This document shows positions 46,441 through 59,519 of a stretch of 64,000 nucleotides of DNA, piece after piece. The notes below the pieces were generated by a model that worked only from the letters and a program-made list of their open reading frames with translations, was not told the origin of the DNA and searched no databases. The stretch is from Leptodactylus fallax (taxonomy: Eukaryota > Chordata > Amphibia > Anura > Leptodactylidae). The translations under genes and the position numbers were made by a program. How positions within the stretch are numbered: the stretch's first letter is position 1; each line of letters begins with the position of its first letter. The stretch is from positions 1,912,501 to 1,976,500 of the forward strand of contig CAMRHE010000323.1 in the NCBI GenBank assembly GCA_947044405.1, given 5' to 3'.

Positions 46441-46658
46441 TAAGGGGGCCGAATAATTTGGCACGCCCCACTTTTCAGTTTTTAATTTTTTACAAAAGTT
46501 TAAAATATCCAATAAATTTCGTTCCACTTCACGATTGTGTCCCACTTGTTGTTGATTCTTCACCAAAAAATGTAAATTTTATATCCTTATGTTTGAAGCC
46601 TGAAATGTGGCAAAAGGTTGAAAAGTTCAAGGGGGCCGAATACTTTTGCAAGGCACTG
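46441..46658 (-). repeat. Right IR/DR arm of Tc1 element
   Basis: Inverted partner of 45031-45250. The inner direct repeat near 46445 is 'gggggccgaataatttgg' and the outer one near 46631 is 'gggggccgaatac'. Confidence 0.9.
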
Positions 46659-46660
46659 TA

Positions 46661-47440
46661 CCTCCACTTGTTCCATCACTGACTATATGCGATGTAAATT
46701 TTGTGCGATTTTATGATCCTTTTATACCCAACCAACCTTTTGTTGCAATGGTTTGTATTACTAGTACAGAATCCTAGGTTGTTTTTGAAAAAAGTTGAAA
46801 GTCACTTGTAAGTCTAAGAAAAGCTTTAGTCAAAAAGCTCATTGTATCCTAAGCAGATATTAGATGACCAGTCAGGTATAATCCGATTCCGCAGTCTAGT
46901 CCTATACACACAACACAAGGAGTTGATATAATACAAGTTTTATGAACTCTGCAACCCCCAACTTTATAAGACTTCATAGTCCATGTTGTAAATGTATTCT
47001 GCCTGTAACACAGGTGTGCGGTAAAATGACCTCCTCGCTGTTTGATGTATTCGCGGTGCTGTGGGAATATGTTTATAAGCTGCCCTGTTGGCAGGGAGCG
47101 GTGTTAGCTTTATGTACAGTACTGGGGAATATAAATAGAATGCTATGAAAAATGAATTTTGCAGGATTGTATTCAGCAGTAGGCTCGTAATGCAGACACT
47201 CGGATTTAACTGCTTAATAGCCACAGCGCACAGAGTGGTGGGTGTCATACGGCATTGATCCGCTAAGCATATCATTCTATAATCCAGTGCTATTTATTAT
47301 ATTTATTACAGCCAACGACTTGCATCATTATTTGTATTAAGATATATATATACAGTATATATAGCGCATTGCAAAAATATTTTAAAAAAAAACACAGATT
47401 TGTCTGGATTACAAATGACAATTAGGCTAAGACCCCATGT
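46661..47440. other. Unrecognised non-coding sequence
   Basis: No gene or defined repeat. A short TA-rich palindrome lies at 47341-47362. Confidence 0.4.
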
Positions 47441-47725
47441 AGCGAAGCAAAGCTAAAAAAAACCGCTGCGGAAAAAAATTGCTGTAAAAATGCACATTGA
47501 TTTTTTGCAATATTTTTCAATACACTTTTGCAGCATTTTGTTCTGCAGATTTTCTTCCTTTATTAAATCTATAGGGAAAATGCTCGAGTATCCGGAGCTA
47601 CAATTGACATGCTGCATCTTTTCCGCAGCATTTTTTTTTCCCGCAATGTGTGGATGAGATTATCCAAAATCTTATGCACTTTGCTAATACCGTAAAACGC
47701 AGCGTTTCGTTCAAAATCACTTTAG
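47441..47725. mobile_element. MITE, 'gaccccatgtagcg' type
   Basis: It starts 'ggctaagaccccatgtagcg', contains 'tctatagggaaaatgc' and 'gacatgctgcatc', and ends with 'cccgcaatgtgtgg' and 'accgtaaaacgcagcg'. Related words occur at 31290-31450 and 31925-32015. Ends are not sharply defined. Confidence 0.45.
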
Positions 47726-49225
47726 TCATATTGCACGATCTGCTCTAGTCATTTATGGGGAAAAAACGTTTACTTACACTTTAAGGCATGGTTCACATTG
47801 TATATTTTTTTTTGTTGCATTTTATGTTTTTGCCAGTTTTGGAAGCCGGTTATTGACCACATGGTTTTTATATACATGAAACATATTTTTTGAGAAACAA
47901 TCCCAATCCAAATGTGGGGTTGTACCACCCCAAAAACCATGTCCTACAAAAACTACACCCAAAAGTGGGAGGCCCTAGCCCATTTAGGGGCAGTTCCAGG
48001 GACTGTCTGGGGGCAGGACTGACCATTGCACTAGGAACCCCAGGATGACAAGTAGTGGTAAGCAAACATGGGCACCACTGTCTCATCCATTTGGAGCACT
48101 TTTGCGTTGCCCATCTTCTTGGTCTCTGGGAATCTCAGCGATCAGATACACTGTGGATCGGGGATAAGAGCCTACAGGCGGAAACCCTTTTTTAATTAAG
48201 GTACAACATGCACACTTGGCTTTTCTCCCTTCCTTACATGTGCCTGATCCATTGGGTCGCTGGTGCTTGTGTTTTGAGTCCGAGGGTAGCAAGCTGCCGC
48301 CAGACACCTCTAGATCCAGCGAATTTCCTGTGAGAGCAAAGGATCAGACATGCTGAAATTCAACATGCCTGATCATTATTTCCCCAGTTGGCCGGTTGCA
48401 TTGAACTCCTTGGGTTCTGACAACTTTTCTCTTATCCGTGCAGGCTCCTTTATTATGTTGCAGTGTGTACAGATTTCTCGCCCTTGATATAACACAGAGA
48501 GAATTGTTGGGATGACTGTCCCTTTAAGCAGCTCATTATCCTTGTATTAGTCTGCGGCAGCTATTTCTGTCTCAGTGCAGGTTGGGCTGTAGATCTCTAT
48601 GATCTGACTTCATCATTATGAATCTTAGTTTCCTTTCCGGCCCATAATGAGCATTGTCTACTACCGTTATATTACCTTTCTCCTCCTTTTTTGCCTCATT
48701 ATTTAGTAACTGATTTTCCTTTCTTTACACAACCTTCCCTCGAGGCCTCCATTGGCTGCGTTGACTGTCAGTGCTCTTATTAAGCATACATATAATACTG
48801 GTGGCAATTTCACAGCGGCGCTGCCAGATCTCTGGAAAGAATAGTGATTCTGCTGAATATTATAATTGTAATGACTATATGCAGATGTAGCAGAGCTGAG
48901 CTTTTTACATGTCACATAATGGAGTAGTGTCATGTGACACCACTGCAGACAGCGCCCCCGCACCACAAGCCAGGTATAATACTTATGAGACATAATAATT
49001 ATCTATAATTTATCTATTTATATAGTCCTCCAAATATCTATCTATCCTCTATCAATCTATAGAGGATAGCTTGAGTTTGTTGTCACTGTTGTCTTCTGAA
49101 CCTTTCCTTGCTACATTGCAGCTGGATGACTCTGGTAGAAAGGGTGTAAGGACCTGGTAGAAAGGGTGTAAAGGATTACCGCTAATAGATGTGAATTTCC
49201 TTACGGTCCTCTGCTTCACTATAGT
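47726..49225. other. Unrecognised non-coding sequence
   Basis: A single 'gcagatgtagcagagctgag' (48882) is the end of the MITE family seen at 49621-49781. No gene is supported. Confidence 0.4.
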
Positions 49226-49512
49226 TAGAGATGGGTGAACCTCACAAGATTTGTTTCACTTCGGGTTCGGGTGGCTCGGGTCACTGATTCGAACAAGTTC
49301 AGACAGAACTGGAAGCAAAATTATTATAATCTGTGGACTCTTCAGACCCCAGAGTATAATAGGTGGAGGCCCAGGAGAGGTGTAAAAATAACAAACATTT
49401 ATACTCACCTTCCTTCACCTCTTTTGAGCCTCCTCATGGTGTCCGGCACTCTCTCGGGGTCTCCTTGGAGATGTCATCTGCCCAGGCTCACTATTGAAGT
49501 CTGCGAATGGGT
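49226..49512. mobile_element. hAT-like element, one arm
   Basis: It starts TAGAGATGGGTGAACCTC and runs through the family landmarks ('tataataggtggaggccc', 'aacatttatactcacctt', 'cctcctcatggtgtccggc'). The preceding octamer is actatagt. The right arm is absent. Confidence 0.7.
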
Positions 49513-49620
49513 CATATAAATACATCAGTCTTCCTTGCGTTTCCTCCCCAAGCAGTGACCGCATAGAATAACATTCAGTGTCATTTTAGAGTCATTTATA
49601 TCAACTATATGTGTGTATAT

Positions 49621-49781
49621 AGATGTAGCAGAGCTGATTGTGTCATATGGGGTAAATCCTGGTGACATCACATTGTATGGTGTTGTATACAGGACTGCAG
49701 TTGTACCCTCTATATTACCCAGAGTCACTGATGAGTGCACAAGCTATGGCAGATAATGACAAATTCAGCTCTGCTACATCT
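49621..49781. mobile_element. Short MITE, 161 bp
   Basis: The ends 'agatgtagcagagctgattg' and 'caaattcagctctgctacat' are inverted copies; 'tgtcat' also pairs. A single end of the same family is at 48882. Confidence 0.65.
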
Positions 49782-50085
49782 GCACTCAGAATACTTCTTG
49801 TGATAACTACAAAAAGACGACAAAACACTATAAAAGTTAAAAGAAAAATATACAGACTACCAACACTCACAAAACAAAGCATCAATCTTATCTAAGGCGC
49901 CGGAGCTCTATGGGGGGCTTTTTAGTTTCCTCCATGTAAAAATGTCATTGTCACTGTTCACACTGCTGCAAATGGAGGCAATCTAGTATTGATTTTCTCC
50001 TCCTGCTGAGCGCTATTAGCCCCTACACAGCATAGACAGATATGTGCTCTGCCAGAGGATCCTAACACCTCACTACATGTATTTA

Positions 50086-50300
50086 CAGTGCTGGCCAAAA
50101 GTATTGGCACCCCTGCAATTCTGTCAGATAATACTCAATTTCTTCCAGAAAATGATTGCAATCACAAATGCTTTGGTAATAATATCTTCATTTATTTTGC
50201 TTGCAATGAAAAAACACAAAAGAGAATGAAAAAAAAAGTCAAATCATTGATCATTTTACACAAAACTCCAAAAATGGGCCGGACAAAAGTATTGGCACCC
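50086..50300 (+). repeat. Left IR/DR arm of Tc1 element
   Basis: Inverted partner of 51487-51699; outer ~110 bp identical by eye, then diverging until the inner direct repeat. Confidence 0.9.
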
Positions 50301-50305
50301 TCAGC

Positions 50306-51316
<1,011 letters not shown>

Positions 51317-51486
51317 GCTCAATGTGGTACACACAAGGACACAGGACAGAGGTTGAGTCAACTTTAATCCATTTCAACTGGCTGCAAGTGTGATTTAGTT
51401 ATTGCCACCACCTGTTATGTGCCACAGGTAAGTAACAGGTGCTGTTAATTACACAAATTAGAGAAGCATCACCTGATTTTTCAAAG

Positions 51487-51699
51487 GGTGCCAATACTTT
51501 TGTCCACCCCCCTTTTTTATGTTTGGAGTGGAATTATATCCAATTTGGCTTTTTGACAATTCTTTTTGTGGTTTTCCATTGAAGACAAATTAAATGAAGA
51601 TATTATTACCAAAGCATTTGTGATTGCAATCATTTTCTGGAAGAAATTGAGTATTATCTGACAGAATTGCAGGGGTGCCAATACTTTTGGCCAGCACTG
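51487..51699 (-). repeat. Right IR/DR arm of Tc1 element
   Basis: Inverted partner of 50086-50300. Confidence 0.9.
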
Positions 51700-51701
51700 T
51701 A

Positions 51702-51880
51702 CCTCCATGTTACATCTGAGGATGGAAATATCTGCAAATGAATGTCATGGGAATATTATACGGGATAATAATGCAATTATAAATGTTGTGTATTAGTTAT
51801 TATGTAACCGGTTATTAACACTGTGCAGAAGATTAACAGATACTGTATGTCTTCTATATATTCAGGTATAGCACTAGTCA
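51702..51880. other. Unrecognised short spacer
   Basis: AT-rich spacer between the Tc1 element and the ATCT array. Confidence 0.4.
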
Positions 51881-51989
51881 TATCTATCTATCTATCTATC
51901 TATCTATCTAAATTCTATCTCATATTTTTCTATCCATCTCATCTATCCCATATATCTATTTAATATCAATCTATTCCATATTTATCACA

Positions 51990-52026
<37 letters not shown>

Positions 52027-52028
52027 CA

Positions 52029-52068
<40 letters not shown>

Positions 52069-52071
52069 CCA

Positions 52072-52111
<40 letters not shown>

Positions 52112-52114
52112 CCA

Positions 52115-52146
<32 letters not shown>

Positions 52147-52225
52147 CTATCTATCCCATATCTATCTATCTATCTATCTATCTATCCTATACCATATCTA
52201 TCTATCTATCTATCTATCTATCCCA

Positions 52226-52263
<38 letters not shown>

Positions 52264-52319
52264 CATATCTATCTATCTATCTATCTATCTATCCCATATC
52301 TATCTATCTATCTATCCCA

Positions 52320-52363
<44 letters not shown>

Positions 52364-52482
52364 CCATATCTATCCATCTATCTATCTATCTATCCCATAT
52401 CTATCTATCTATCTGTCTATCTATCTATCTATCCCATATCTATCTATCTATCTATCTCATATCTATCTATCTATCTATCCCA

Positions 52483-52526
<44 letters not shown>

Positions 52527-52529
52527 CCA

Positions 52530-52566
<37 letters not shown>

Positions 52567-52667
52567 CATATCTATCTATCTATCTATCTATCCCATATCT
52601 ATCTATCTATCTATCTATCTATCCCATATCTATCTATCTATCTATCTATCCTATCCCATATCTATCC

Positions 52668-52706
<39 letters not shown>

Positions 52707-52790
52707 CCATATCTATCTATCTATCTGTCTATCTATCTATCCCATATCTATCTATCTATCTATCTAGCTCTCTCTCTCTCTCTCTCTCTC
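51881..52790 (+). repeat. Compound ATCT tetranucleotide satellite
   Basis: About 900 bp of (ATCT)n broken at fairly regular intervals by 'cccatatctatc' or 'ctcatatctatc', which suggests duplication of a longer block. It ends in a (CT)n tract (about 52767-52790). The next 70 bp hold degenerate relatives. Confidence 0.97.
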
Positions 52791-53000
52791 ATATTTTTCT
52801 ATCTATCTCATATCTATCTATTTAATATCAATGTATTCCATATTTATCTCATATCTATTTAAAACAATTTTTTATAGCAGCATATAATACCTTAGTGGCA
52901 ATGGGGGCAAGTCCAGTGGAAAGAAGCAAAAAATATTCACCAGTAATATGTAGAACAATAAGGCAGCACACCGAGTATTTGAGGAAATATAATGTAAGTT

Positions 53001-53084
53001 TTTAATCCAAAGCAACGTTTTGGTCCCAACATGAAAGATTGAGAAAAGTTCCTGTTGGGACTGAAATGTCGCTTTGGATTAAAG
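53001..53084. repeat. Imperfect hairpin, 'taatccaaagc' arms
   Basis: 'tttaatccaaagcaacgttttggtcccaac' type sequence pairs with its inverse ending 'gtcgctttggattaaa'. It lies in 52920-53130, which resembles a dispersed frog repeat. Confidence 0.6.
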
Positions 53085-53404
53085 ATTTACTTTATAGTTT
53101 CTTAAATAATTGGAGTGCTACCTTATTGATCTACATTATCTATCTCCTATCTATCTAGCTATCTATCTCTGTCTGTTTGTCAATTTCTCATCTCATATCC
53201 TCAATTTTCTATCTATCTATTCTTCTTTCTCTCTGTCTTTCCTGAACAGGATGACCAAAACACCATCAAGGATGTTTCCAAGGCACTGGAGGCCCCAGGG
53301 CACAAACTACCTACTCAAGACCCTGCCAAATGTTATAATGTTATTGGGCCCGCATCTATCTTCTAATTATCTATAATTTATCTACTTACACAGTATACCT
53401 CTGC

Positions 53405-53406
53405 AA

Positions 53407-53458
<52 letters not shown>
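53405..53458 (+). repeat. ATCT microsatellite
   Basis: About 13 uninterrupted ATCT units. Confidence 0.95.
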
Positions 53459-53459
53459 A

Positions 53460-54745
53460 GCTGGACAGGGTAACCAAAGGACCATCAGGGATGTCTCCAA
53501 GTTTCTGGAGACCCCCCGGGCACTTGACACAAGCTAGCCATTCAAGGATAACATGAAGGTTAGTGGTCAAACACAGTGAGCTCTCACTTCAGATTTCCAT
53601 GAGGATTTGGATGACCCCACTGAGGTACTGGATGGAAAACCGCTAAGGAGCCTTTGCACTACACCTGTAGGGTCATTGTTCACCCTGATATTCCTTTTTG
53701 GATGGATCTGTCACAAAGTAAAAACAATCCTACCAAAATGGATGCACAGATGGATACATCCATCTGCCTCTGGAATTTTATCCCCACCGTCTGGTTACTC
53801 TCGGTTCACACTAATGTTCAGGTCTATGTCTTTCGGGTCTGCACAGGGACCCAAAAGACGTAGACCCTGTCCGCTTAAAAAGTGGTTATCAGCGGAAACA
53901 AGCGGCCCCATATAATATAATAGGGTTTGCTGGGTTTCTGCCCGGGTCCCATCGGTTTGAAACTCAAAATGGCAAAGAGAAAAGTCCTCTTTGCAGGATT
54001 CTGCGGCAGAATCTCCTGCAGAGACTCCAATGCAGGTGCGAATCCAGCCTTACAAGCATAGGACTATGGTGGATATTTCTTGGAATCATATCCAATGAGA
54101 TTGAGATTCCTCAGTTTAAGAGGGTCAACACAAAGGATTTTGACTTTCCTTTACTCTCTGCTGCCCTTCCCAGGGTATTTTAGGACACAGATTATTATAT
54201 TTTTTCTGTTCCCCGCTTGCTTTGACGGTTTAATATATTACCTACAAAAAAAAAAAAAAAAAAAGTTCCGTTTCATTTCTGTCATTGGGCCGCCACATCA
54301 AAGCAAACCCTGCAGAAGGGTGTTAAATGATAGCGGCCCGGAGAGCATTGTATCACAGAATGGCTCTCCTATAGATGTCAGGCTGATTGTATTTGCTAAA
54401 AGCACACAGACTCCTCTAAATTACCGTTTTACAGATCTGATCTGTCCTGGCCTTTCTGTGCCCGCTATGTGGATGCTGCGCGGCTGGAGCAAGGTTTTCC
54501 AATGCCAGAAACTCTTAATCCAAAGCTGATAAACTTCACAGAAAATCTGACACATCAAACATCTCTCTGAAGCCTGGCACCTCCTGAATCACCAGCGTGT
54601 CATCTTATATTAAGCCGTCATTCAGTGCTCTATGTATTATTGTTTACCCAGCAAAGAATAAATCATGTATTTTTATGATACACACAGTATATATACATAT
54701 ATACTGTATATCTATATGGTGCATATCAACATATACCATTATGTT
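53460..54745. other. Non-coding sequence with a MITE-like stretch
   Basis: 53808-54055 starts 'cggttcacactaatgttcag' and ends 'gtgcgaatccagccttaca', typical of frog MITEs. Poly-A at 54247-54263. No gene is supported. Confidence 0.4.
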
Positions 54746-54753
54746 TTATTTAA

Positions 54754-55749
54754 AGGGGATCTTTCACCACCTCTATCAACTCTTTGCACCCTGCTCTACT
54801 GATTCCAGCGCAGTTGGAATTTTTTTCTCTAGCCCTAACCATTCCTGAGCAATCAGTGCTGTTAGTTTCAGCTCCCAATATGCTATTTAGGCAGTGGGCG
54901 GTCCTAGACTACCTGCTCCAGCTGAGGATCACCCACCTAACAGCAGAGAGACTAATTAGAATATTGGGTGCTGAAAGTAACAGAATCAATTGCTCAGGAA
55001 CAGTGGGGGTGTAACGTCTCTGCCTGTTCGGGTCTCGGCGCCGCCCTCCGCTCGCACGCTGTGGCGAAGGAGGTGTGTTCGGTTTGATTCCTTGCGTAGG
55101 TTTCTTGTTGCTCAGTCTGAACATGGTCCTAGACTATGTAATGGATTTCCGGCCACACCCGTGTTCTGAGCATTTCTCTCTGGACTGCATAGAGTTAATC
55201 TCTTCCTGGCCTGTGTGATTGACAGCCTGTGTACCTATCAGCTCTGGGGCTGGGCCCAGACTTTCTATATACAGGATGTCACTTTCTCAGTTGCCGGTTA
55301 TTGCCTGCTCTCCTTGTGATATTCCTTACTACTTTGTTACTTGATTCTCTGACCCTTTGGCTTGCCTTTTGACTATTCTTTTGGATTTTGACTTTGTACT
55401 GCTTTGCTCGTTTGTTACTGACCCCTTGGCTTGCTCACTCTCCTTCTGTGTTTTTGTCTTGTCCTGTTCTCTGTGTCACTTACTCAGTATAGGGCTTGTC
55501 TTCTGGTTGTCCTTTTACCGTTTAGGGTAACTGAGGCAATAGGAAGGGACAGTGGCTGGGGTGAGATTAGGGCTCACTTGTCTCTGTCCTTCCTCCCAGA
55601 CCCCTGCAGTAGTGTCAGGGTATTGCTACGTTTGGCAAGACCCTTACAGGGGGCTAGAAAAAAAAATTCCAACTGCGGCAGAATCAGTGGAACGTCAGCT
55701 ATTAAAGGATGCAAAGAGTTGGAGTTGGGGAGATGGTGAAAGGTCCTCC
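54754..55749. mobile_element. TTAA MITE interrupted by a solo LTR
   Basis: TTAA at 54750-54753 and 55750-55753. The left arm words 'atctttcaccacctc', 'ctgattccagcgcagttgga' and 'tttttttctctagccc' are matched in inverse by 'gagatggtgaaaggtcc', 'tccaactgcggcagaatcag' and 'gggctagaaaaaaaaa' at 55651-55745. The inserted LTR occupies 55010-55648. Without it the element is about 350 bp. Confidence 0.75.
55010..55648 (+). mobile_element. Solo LTR, 639 bp, 5-bp duplication GGGGG
   Basis: It begins TGTAACG and ends CCTTACA (TG...CA with a short inverted terminus TGTAA/TTACA). It is flanked by GGGGG at 55005-55009 and 55649-55653. Removing it reunites the arms of the TTAA MITE. A TATA-like 'tctatatacagg' lies near 55264. 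The 3' half is C/T-rich, as in some amphibian Gypsy-type LTRs. Strand is judged only from the TATA-like site. There is no internal coding region. Confidence 0.7.
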
Positions 55750-55754
55750 TTAAA

Positions 55755-55867
55755 GGGGTTGTCTAGCCTTTTTATATTGATGAGGATAGGTCAACATTAG
55801 ATGAGTGGTGTCTAAAACCCAACACCCCATATTACCCATGAAATAATGCTTCTGAAGCTTCTTTTCC
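55755..55867. other. Short spacer with MITE fragment
   Basis: 'aaaggggttgtctagccttt' is another TTAA-type MITE end, sharing the TTAA at 55750-55753; no partner was found. Confidence 0.4.
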
Positions 55868-56092
55868 TATAACACTGTATTCTGCTATTCCTCTGTTGTT
55901 CCTCCTAGAAATTTATGAATACATTGACAAGTGGGTTTTAGCATTACCCATCTCCGGGGGGAAGGGGTGTCCCTACAGTCAGTTCTGATTGGACAATGTC
56001 AGTCTAAGGCTTACACCCCCAACTGGTAACACCCAATTGTCTTATTCATAGATTTCTAGGAGGAATAATAAAGGCACAGCACTACACAGTGT
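55868..56092. mobile_element. Palindromic MITE, second member of the 21.1-kb family
   Basis: 'gttcctcctagaaatttatg' pairs with 'catagatttctaggaggaa', and 'acaagtggg' with 'cccaattgt'. Same layout as 21126-21336. Confidence 0.7.
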
Positions 56093-57985
56093 TCAAGGAA
56101 ACGAAGTCTCAGCATTTTTATTAAATGGTGACTACAAGTATTTACTAACACAGGTGTGACAGATGTGCTCGATTGGGTGACATGATCCCTTTCCTTTTAG
56201 CAGACACAGCTTGTCCTATATTCAGGCTTCCTTTGATATGGTAGCTCAGCTCTAGTCAATGAACTGGGGCAGAATGGCAATATCAGGCAGTATACAGACA
56301 TACAACTGTGCTGCCAAGTCAGGCATAAGTGATGGTGATGAACAGCAGCACAATACTCAGCGGCCCCTTCATTCATCGAAATGGTGGATGTCCCAGCCAC
56401 CAGTTTACTCTGCACAGATCACGTATTTATGGCGTACCCTAGTAATATGCCCTTAGTCAAGCAGACTATTCTCTCAGTGGGTCCTGAAGGGTCACAGAAA
56501 GGGTATGTGCCAACAGTATATGGCAAAAGAGGCTTTATTAAAGAAACATATATAGTACTAGGGGGGAGACAATCCTTGGCCTGTGACTAGTTTTCAGATG
56601 GACTTGCCAATCCCTATTAAGTTTCAAACATTTTAGAGGTAGAGAATTCCTTTTTTGTCTTACTTTTTCTTGTTGTCTACTCTGATCTTCAGCAATCAGC
56701 TTCAATCTGCAGGAAAATCCAGTGTTTAATTTCCCTACAGTGACACCATAGGAGGAATTAGGTATTACACAACACCTACTGGAGTCAATAAGCTGTGTTT
56801 ATTTACAGCCGTTCCGGGTCCTCCAGGGTGGAAGACACTCTTCGTCACCAGTCTTTTTGCAGACTGAGGAAAGTCCTGAACTGGGTATGCTATGTAATAT
56901 ATTATATGTCCTAACAGGGCAAGTAAAGTTGTAGGCTTACATTTCAAGTGAATTTAGGGCTCAGTTTACTTTACTATCATTCCTCCTTTTTGTTAGTGTT
57001 AATCTCTCATTCAGTGTCTGTTGACTATCACATCCCACAATCTTAAGTCTTATCTTAAACGTCCCCAGCCCTGATAAGTTCTCAACTTTACGATTGATAC
57101 TGTATCTATATATGTTATTAATAGTTTATCTCATAAAACTTACCAACGATGCAGAGTTTTACTCTTACCAAAAGACAGCTAGTCCTCCCAACCACTTCCT
57201 CCATACAGATCCATGCTTGGCTCATCTGAGTGTTGTCAATAGGGGGAGGGGATTGAGTGTGACTTTAATGGGAAAAGTCCAATTACATTGTCAAATGGCT
57301 TTCTGAGCAAGTGTGAACGCACAGGGTTGAAACGAATTTGTCTAATTGCTAAACCTAAGAGAGTAGTCTAAAAAAATTCCTGTTATTCACCCTTGTACAG
57401 GGACTATACTGCAGATAATTCCCAGGTCATTTTGGCCCTAGGAGTAGTCTCCATTCACAACAGCTGATGTGGCACTAAGGGTATATTCACACCAGGGACA
57501 TAGCCACAGGGGGTGCAGAGGTAGCAATTGCTACTGGGCCCTGGAGGCTCAGGGGGGTCCAAAGGCTTCTTTATAATATAAGAAGACACCAGTAATATAT
57601 ATAGCACATGGTAAGCGGGGGGCCCCAATTTTACATGGGAGCACAAGAGCTTCAATGGGAGATCGTTGTTTATTTGGAGTGTTTTTTTTTTTTTTTGTGA
57701 ATTGTTTTTATACCCAGCGACGTAGAAAAAAAAAGAAGCAACTTGGTGTGGAAACCATACCGCTGTTTCATTACAAGTCAATGGAAGGCTGAAAAACTTC
57801 TTCAAAATCCTCATCAAAACCACATCAAAAATGCACAGCCATTACAAAAACATCATGCAAAACTTCATATAAAAATCATGTTTTTTTAGAAGTTTTTGAA
57901 GTCAACAAACTCTATGCGAACATATGCTATGAAGATGGCAACCTGACATGGTACCAAGTCAGTAGGCACAGGCTGTAGTCAGGAG
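56093..57985. other. Non-coding sequence with dispersed-repeat fragments
   Basis: 56722-56790 is a single unit of the ~90-bp repeat arrayed at 27.2-27.9 kb. 57500-57620 ('gggtgcagaggtagcaattg', 'tgggccctggaggctcagg') is a familiar amphibian dispersed repeat. No gene is supported. Confidence 0.45.
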
Positions 57986-57997
57986 ACAGGTGAGTAC

Positions 57998-58164
57998 TAC
58001 AGATGGGTCGAACCTCACAATGAACATTCATGGGTTCACCTACCCATTTAGCTTTGGCTGAACTTGTTTATGAGAGATGAATAAACAAAAGTTTGGGTTT
58101 TTCAGGCAAAGCAAAAAACTTTTGAAAATTTCAGGTTGAATCTGAGCTGGTTTGCTCATCTCTA
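57998..58164. mobile_element. Very short hAT-like element, 167 bp
   Basis: It starts TACAGATGGGTCGAACCTC and ends TTTGCTCATCTCTA. Flanking octamers gtgagtac (57990-57997) and gtgaggac (58165-58172) agree at 7 of 8 positions. Nearly all of the family's interior is missing. Confidence 0.75.
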
Positions 58165-58172
58165 GTGAGGAC

Positions 58173-59500
58173 TGGCAGGGTAGAAGAACAACAACAGGCA
58201 GGACAGGGTCAGGGCTGGCAGCGTCAGGATTCGAAGAAGACAGGTCAAACAAGGTTAGAAGACCAGCCGGGTCAAATCCAGAAAAACAGAACAGGACATC
58301 ATAGCAACTTTATCTTACTCAAACACAAGAAAATGGGAAAGGGGACACTAGACACGGTGGCTCCAAAACAAAGGGCTGCCCAGGAGAGTGGGATAACAGG
58401 AATGAGGGCCTTGAGGCTGAGGACTATGGCAAGAGCAGGACTCTGAGCGCAACAGTCGGGGTTAAAAACCGTGATCTTGTACATGAATAAATAGTTAAAA
58501 ATTTTATAGAAAAGTGTCCTCATCTGAACTTAATGATAAATCCAGCTCTGCCTATAAAATATCTGAAAAAGTAAACTTGAATTTAGAATCTTAGCTAAAG
58601 TTGCAGGATGACGTACAAAATGGGATACTTTTCATCTATCGCAGGACAGGGAACATATCTTAAACTGCGCTCTATTAAAGTACATGCCATTCACGGAGGC
58701 CGTCTACTTATCTCGACAGACAGTTTTGTCTAACCCGCTATCAAAAGTTATTATGTACTTAGGTTATCCTCCTATTATTTGCTAGCGCTTTGTTCTCAAA
58801 CTGAAACACGCTGGCAAGATTTGCCACAAAATACAAGACTGGGAGAATATTGGAACAACAAAGCTATAAGAATATAATTTAAAGCACAGCAGAACGAGGA
58901 CGGGAGACTGGAATCTGTAATAAGGTGCTCCTCGGGTTTCAATTATGAATTTTTTTTACAAAAAGAAAATTAAAATGAAAAGAATGGGTTTAGTGGTCTG
59001 GAAAAAAATGTCATCATGACGTCTGCTCCGCTCTGACATTAAGGCTGTGTACTCGGAATAACGCACAAATCGCATAAAATCTTGAATCTATTGGTTAAGA
59101 AATATGAAGTAAATTTTATTTTTTGACTCCTGACATCTTCTACATCTACCGGAAGGAAGGGTGTTTGTACACCTGCCTATATGGACATATATAGACAAAT
59201 CCAGGGAATACACATCATAGAGAACGTCCATATGGTTACGTTGGGTAGGTGGGTGCCCATTTTAGGTTGGTCTCATCCATGTGTTAGTTTCCTACTTTTT
59301 TTTACCTTGTTACTAGATTGAAGTCTTCTGTTCAGGATCTCCATTGCTTGACCACAATGAAGCAGCTACAAAAACATCTCTTGCTCTAGAGGACCTGTCC
59401 TGTCCTGCCCTACTTTACACAACTGACGAAGACGAATCTTGAGATATTAATTTCACAAATATATTCGCCAGGTTCATCTGCAAATTTCGTTTCAGAGCAA
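58173..59500. other. Unrecognised non-coding sequence
   Basis: Unique-looking and AT-rich from 58560. No gene or repeat is supported. Confidence 0.4.
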
Positions 59501-59519
59501 ATTAATCCTTGCTCCTATG

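Larger units (their letters stand above)
45031..46658 (+). mobile_element. Tc1 element (DD34E), full length, decayed
   Basis: A 1628-bp element flanked by TA (45029-45030 and 46659-46660). The right end reads CAGTGCCTTGC; at the left end the first base has changed (TAGTGCCTTGC). Inverted arms of about 220 bp each hold an outer motif 'agtattcggcccccttgaac' and an inner copy 'attattcggcccc'. The arms remain closely similar, so the copy is not very old. The end sequence is one I associate with a Tc1 family shared among fishes, lampreys and frogs; that is recall, not a comparison. Confidence 0.96.
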
